Assembly: GCA_016189845.1 (NCBI GenBank)
Contig: JACPRT010000178.1
Coordinates: forward strand, 1-7,244
Source of the DNA: Chloroflexota bacterium
GTDB taxonomy: Bacteria; Chloroflexota; Dehalococcoidia; Lucifugimonadales; Lucifugimonadaceae
Reading direction: 5' to 3'
Length of the DNA: 7,244 bases
Shown here: positions 1 through 6,000 of the stretch, piece after piece
Layout of the letters: each line of letters begins with the position of its first letter
Numbering within the stretch: position 1 is the first letter of the stretch
The notes under the pieces: model-generated
Databases searched by the model: none
Told to the model about the DNA's origin: nothing
What the model saw: the letters and a program-made list of their open reading frames with translations, nothing else
Program-made: the position numbers and the translations under genes

Positions 1-2
1 GA

Positions 3-3000
3 CAGCGCCTGAACGCGACCATGGGGTCAGGTCGGGTCGCGGACGCATCTGGAGGGGCTGACACGGTCTCGGCCTCCCTCGAAGAACTGGCCAGCATTGA
101 CTTCATCAGCGAGGACCTGAGCGCGACCCTCCGATCAGAAGCGAAGGATAGTCAGAACTTCGCGATGGTGGACCGATGGTTGGCCAATCACCGCAACAGG
201 ATCGAGCAGAGATTGGCCAGATATTACGGGAGCCGCGCTACTGAAGATGGCATTCGCGGCCTCGACGAGCTGATCCGGCGATATCCCGCGCGAGCCCACT
301 TCTACATGGAACGGGCACACCTCAAACAGTGGTTCGGGCAGCTGTCCGCCGCGGAAGAGGACTACTTGCTGGCCGCGTCATTGGATCCGGATAAACCCGA
401 GCCCCACCTTTGGCTCGGGCGCCTCTACGAGCAGCAGGGACTGAGCAGCCGGGCCCTCTACGCGTACCGGCTCTATCTGTCGATATCTGGAGACGACGCT
501 GAGCGCGCGGAGGTTCAATCAAAGGCGCGACGACTCGAGGGATCGCTGATTGCGGCGGGACCACGTCACGATGCCGGAGCAGTTGCAGAAACTGCCTCCC
601 GGCTCGGATATCTGATCGATGCACTCGAGGATATCCGCGCTGAAACGAACCTCGACGATGTGCTCCTGGTGCGGCTGATCCGCGTTTACTCGGAGCGGCT
701 GAATCTGCTGGTCGCGCCATCGGTACCTGAAAGCCCGGAAGACGTCGTCGAGACGGCGTCGTCAGTTCGCACCCCCGCGCCCTCGCCTGCCGCCGCGACG
801 CCTTCGATCGTTGAGGCGTCTCCCCCAGACCTCAGAACTGTACTGGCGGCTGCGGGAGCTGCGTCCCACACCGAACACGGCCTGATCGCTGAGTTCGAAC
901 CGGGAGTAACCGAAGCCGAACCGAGCGTGCGAAGGCGGCCACCACGTGCACCCAGGAAACCGGTCAACTGGGGCGCGGTGTTCGCAGCTCTGCTCTCCGA
1001 ACGCACACTGACGACAATCCTGGCCTTCGGGGTCCTTCTCGTTGCCGTTTCTTCGGTCGCCCTGCTTGTCGACCAGTGGAGGTCGTCGCCGAGCTACACC
1101 GACGTCTGGCCGCGGATACAGATCATCCTGGTCTGCCAGTTCCTCATGTTTATCGCAGCAGGCCACATCGTGAAGGAACGGCTCAAGCTCCGGCTATCGG
1201 GTCTTGCGATCCTCACGCTTGGTGCGCTCTGGGTACCATTCAACATCGGCGCCTGGATGTTCCGCGAGTTCGTGGCGCCTGGCGAGGTCGTACTGCCCGG
1301 CCTTGGGCTTCCGGTCGATCTACCGCTCATCGCCTGGCTGTACGTGGCGGCTTTCTGCATCCCGACCTGGCTCCTCCTCACCCTACGCTACAAAGGCCAC
1401 CTCCTGACCCACGGGACAGTCGCGGCCGCAGCGGCAACACTCGCCCTCGCCCTTTCGGTCGTTGGCCTCTCCTGGGAATGGTCGGTGGCATCGATCGCGA
1501 TCCTGGCTGTACCCCTGATCGTTGTCTGGCGCGTGTCCCGCGATTCGTCTTACGGCGCGGTTACCGCGCCTTTGTTCTGGACCGCCCAGGCGCTTCTGCT
1601 TGGCGTGATTGGCATTCTCGTTGGATTCTGGGCCGCCGGCGTAATCGAGAGTTATCCTCTGGCGCTCTCTGGCGCCGTCGGCACCGGTCTTTACATCCTG
1701 GCTTACCGATACACGTCTCAGCGGGTCTACGAATACCTTCTGACCGGCCTGCCGGCGATCTCCGTCCTGTACTCGCTCGGCGAATCGAGTCTGGTGCCGA
1801 TCCGCCACTTCGATGCGCTGCTGCTGGGTATGGGCGCGGCCTACCTGATGGCAGGTGTGCTCTCGAGGGAACGCTACAACGGGAACGTCCTCGGGCGGTG
1901 GCCAATCCTGCAGCCAATGCGGGCGATCGGTTACGCGCTCGTAGCGGCGGCGGCATTGTGGCTCGAGGTCGATCAGGTGAGCCGGACCGCGGTCCTGTAC
2001 GGGGTCACCGCAGTGGCGGTTGCTTCTGCAGCGTCGTACAGGCAGCCCCATTGGACGTGGCTCGCGGCTTCGCTGTTCGTGGCGCCGTTCCTCATGACCA
2101 TCGACCTGATCGGCTGGCTCTCCGCTGATTACGTCGGCGTCGCGTTTGGGCTACTCGGGTGCGGATACCTGGTAGCGGCCGTGATCCTCCGGCGCTCGAG
2201 AGCACATGCGGCGCCGCTTTTGGTGGGCGCATTCGCACTGTCTGTTGCCAGTTTTGTGTCTGCGTTCTCGTATGACCCGTTCGATGACCCGCGAATCCCG
2301 GCGCTCACCCTGCCACTCGTACTGGCCACGCTCGGAGGCTTCTGGTACCTGCTACGTGCTGACCGGGACGAGGCCCTGTGGTGGGTCCTTGGCTCCGTGT
2401 ACGCGGCCCTCGGTTATCGGCACGACCAATCGACCCGTGACGAGCCACGCCGATGGGCGGCTCCGTTCGTGGTTGCGATGATCGGCGCGATAGTCCCGCT
2501 GTGGACGGGCATGCTCAGCCTCTGGGCGGGTGTGCCGGATGTATGGATTGGGTCCGACCTCGTTCTGCTCGGGGGCGCGTATGGGATCGCCGGGACATGG
2601 CTGGCGGGACGTAATGGCCGGTCCGACGCCATGGTGCTGCGGAGTCTTGCCATCGCCCTTGCTGCGATCGCGCCCCTGTATCACGTGGCGGCCGCCGGCG
2701 TCGACTGGGGCCTGGCTGGCGTTCTATACGCCGATGTGGCGCTGGCAGTTGCGTCGGCGAGGTCATTCAGGCAGCCCCAATGGACGTGGCTGGCGGCTTC
2801 GTTGCTCGTGGCGCCGATCCTGCTTACGATCGACCTGATCGGTTGGCTTTCCGCCGGCTACCTGGGCGTAGGCCTCGGGCTGCTCGGGTGCGGGTACCTG
2901 ACAGCGGCCGTGATCCTCCGGCGCTCGCCCACGCATGCGACGCCGCTTTTGGTGGGCGCCTTCGCGCTGGCTGTCGCCAGTCTTGTGTCGGCGTTCTCGT

Positions 3001-6000
3001 ATGACCCGATCAACGTCCCACGAATCCCGGCCCTCACCCTGCCACTAGTCCTGGCGACGCTCGGAGCGTTCTGGTACCTGCTACGTGCTGGCCGGGACGA
3101 GGCACTCGAACGGGTTCTTCGTTCCGTGCACGCGGCCCTCTGGTATGAGCACGACCGGGTAAATCAGGACGACCCACGCCGCTGGGCGGCTGTGCTCTTC
3201 ATTACGATGATCGGCGTGATAGTCCCGCTGTGGACGGGCATGCTCCACCTCTGGGCGGGTGTGCCGGACGTATGGATTGGGTCGGACCTCATTCTGCTCG
3301 CGGGCGCGTATGCGATCGCCGGGACATGGCTGGCCAGGCGTAACAGCCGGCCCGACGCTCTCGTGCTGTGGAGTCTTGGCATCGTCCTAGCAGCAATTGC
3401 GCCCGTGTATCACGTCGCGGCCGCAGGTGTTGACTGGGGCCTGGCCGGCATTCTCTATGCCAATGTCTCGCTCCTGGCGCTGCCCGTGCTTCCATGGCGG
3501 CGCAACCGGGCGATTGGGGCGGCGGCGGGCCTGCTGCCGGCCCCTCTGGGCGTCACGCTATGGCTCGTGGGCGTACCCGTCGCCTACTGGGCCGTGTGCT
3601 GGGCACTGCTCGGTGCTGGCTATTTCGCCGGAGCGGTAGCGTCCGGTCGGCACCCCGTCTCCGCATCGCTCTTGGGCGTCGCATCCGTCCTGGGCATCGC
3701 CTCTGTGATCTGGGCGGCTGCGGAGCCCTGGGGTGTCGCCGCCCGCTGGACGCTCCCAATCACTGTGCTCATGTTTGGTGTTGCAGCCGTGCTCGCCCAC
3801 GGTGGAAAACCCGGAGACATCGAGGGCGCATTTCGACGCTTCGCGAGTCTCGTCGGCTTCCAGCTTCAACCGCAGCTGGTGCGCTACGGCCTGCCGATTG
3901 CGTTTGGTGCAGTAGCCACGGTACTCGTCCCGGCGTGGGTCGCGATGCTTCTGGTCTGGCGGGGCGTTTCCGGCCCGGTCCATGCGTACAACCTGCTGGG
4001 AATCGCATTTGCCCTGGCCATTCTGGCCCTGACCCTCCGCCGATTCGAGGCGCCGTACGGCAGGGCATCGCTTTTCGGCAGCGGCGCGGCGGCCTTCGCT
4101 GCGGTCGTGACGACTCTGGCCTTTCCTGAAATCAATCAGGCTGTCGTGATCGGTGTCCTGTACGGAACCGCCCTATTGAGCGGGCTTTTCCGACTGCACA
4201 TGCATCGGCCGGAACCGGTCTACATCGCCGCCGCGCTCCTCCCCGTGCCTTTCGTGCTGACTCTTGATCTCGCCCGTGTCGACCCCCTTCTGTGGGGGAC
4301 ACCATTGATGGCTCTTGCCACCGGATATCTTGTGTTGTCCGCGGCGCTCCGGGCCAGGCTGCCGGTCGGATCGGCGGCGCCTCTGGCCCACGTCGGCTGG
4401 ATACTGTCGGCGATAGCAGTCGCATGGACCGCTTTCTGGGGCGCCGCCAGGGTCGCGGGAATTGAGCCCGACACCACCCTTACCCTTGGAGGGGAGCGAC
4501 TATACGCGAGCCTGGCGCTTTTCCTGGGCGCCGCGGCCTATGCCGTCGCAGCGTATCGCCTCCGCAGCGCCGGATTGGGACACGTTTCCACGTGGGTGCT
4601 TGCCGCTGCGCTTGGCCTGGTTTTGGTCGCCACGCCGCTCTCGATGCGTCACATAGCAATCGTCGTGGCCGGCCTGGCGTTCGCGTCGGTTCTTGCGGGC
4701 GCCCGACTGGCCCGTCGCCTGAACCAAGGCCGCGTCGAGCTCTCGTTTTCCCCTGAGTGGGGGTGGCAACGTGCAGCGCTCGTATTCGCCGAGCCGATCG
4801 CGTGGGCAGCGTACGGGGCTGCAGCGATTTCAGTTGCGCTGGCAACCTTCGATCTCCTGGGTCGTGGGGGCCAGGTCTGGGCGGCGAACGCTACTTACCT
4901 AACCGTCGTCGCGCTTCTGGTGACCTCAGCATGGTTGCGACGGTCGCCTGCATTCCTTGTGCTTGGAACTGGTCTATTCGTCGGTCCGTTCAGCCTTGGC
5001 GCATACGACGTCTGGGGTAGCTCCGCGGGACTTCCGGCGTTACCGAGCGCGGCACTCGCATTCGGCTGGACCGGTCTGGCAATCGGTTATCTGACCCTCG
5101 GCCTGGTCATCGAACGCCGCTCGTCTCGGTATGCGACGCCTCTTGTGGCGATCGGCTACCTGTTGTTCGCGGGTGCGGTTCCAGCGAGCCTCGGCAGCGC
5201 AGGGCGTCAGAGCGTCGTTTTCGGCGCCATTGTCCTGGTCTCGATCGCCTCGGCTTACTTGATCCATCGCGGGGGCTCCGGCACCCTGGTCAGTCTCGTG
5301 TCGACGGTGTTTGGAACGTCGATCGACGACGCCCGCCGGTTCAGTGCTGCGGCCCTCGTATGGCTCGCCGGTCTCCTCTGTCCACTTTGGGTCTTGGAGG
5401 TGCTGGCCCTGTTCACGGCGGAGGCGCCAGCGCAAGGGCTCGCTCTTGCCTTGCTCGCGCCCATGTACCTCCTGGCGGCGGTCTGGTTCGCCCGGCAAAA
5501 GCTCGACGCGTATTCGCGGCCGTTGCGAGTAGCCGGCTACGGTATGGCCCTCGTAGCGCCGGCGCTCTCCTGGTCGAGCTACGGGCCCGGTGTAGCAACG
5601 CTGGCCGTGGCCTCTGTCACTTTCCTGATCTCCGGGTACGTCTCCCGGCGGACGGCCTGGTCGATCGCGGCCCATGCAGCGTCCATTGTGCTGCTTTCGC
5701 TCACGGTGGCACGCGCGATCAGCCCATTAACCCCAACCAGAGAAATGTACGGGCTCGGGATCCTCCTGCTTGCAATCACTTACACCGCCATGAGCTCGCT
5801 CGCAGGGACGCGCGGTCGGGCCCGCCAGCCAGCTGGTCCGCTTGCCGGGTTCGCGCTGAGCGCCGCGGGTGTGGGCCTTTCGATCCCGGGCGCCTCAGAA
5901 GGATGGCCGATCAGCATCGCTGCCTTCGCAGTTGCGGCGGTCTTTTACGGCGCCGCGGCGTTCCGCCTTGGCGTCCCGCTGCTCCTGTACCCGGCGGCGG

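Noticed and set aside
1..60. Promoter or intergenic region at the left edge
   Set aside because: The main frame is already open from base 3, and there is no recognisable -10/-35 pair or clear ribosome binding site ahead of the ATG at 21.
1383..2051. A 222-codon open frame on the - strand
   Set aside because: Antisense to the long frame, with low-complexity Arg-rich content and no support from a ribosome binding site or a domain.
1076..2128. A 350-codon open frame on the + strand in a different frame
   Set aside because: It lies wholly inside the long frame, is extremely rich in Arg, Pro, Gly and Ser, and has no domain pattern. It is a typical off-frame shadow in high-GC DNA. The long frame has the coherent membrane helices and the repeat-preserving substitutions.
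1992..3449. Mobile element or phage insertion as the source of the direct repeats
   Set aside because: The repeats are coding, in frame and in exact register. There are no terminal inverted repeats and no transposase. Composition matches the surrounding gene, so internal tandem duplication is a sufficient explanation.
3494..4129. A 211-codon + strand frame overlapping repeat copy C
   Set aside because: Off-frame shadow: Arg/Pro/Gly-rich, while the overlapping main frame keeps the repeat landmarks through the same bases.
5040..5675. A 211-codon open frame on the - strand
   Set aside because: Antisense shadow over copy E and the helices that follow it. The composition is Arg/Glu/Gly-rich and nothing in it resembles a known domain.
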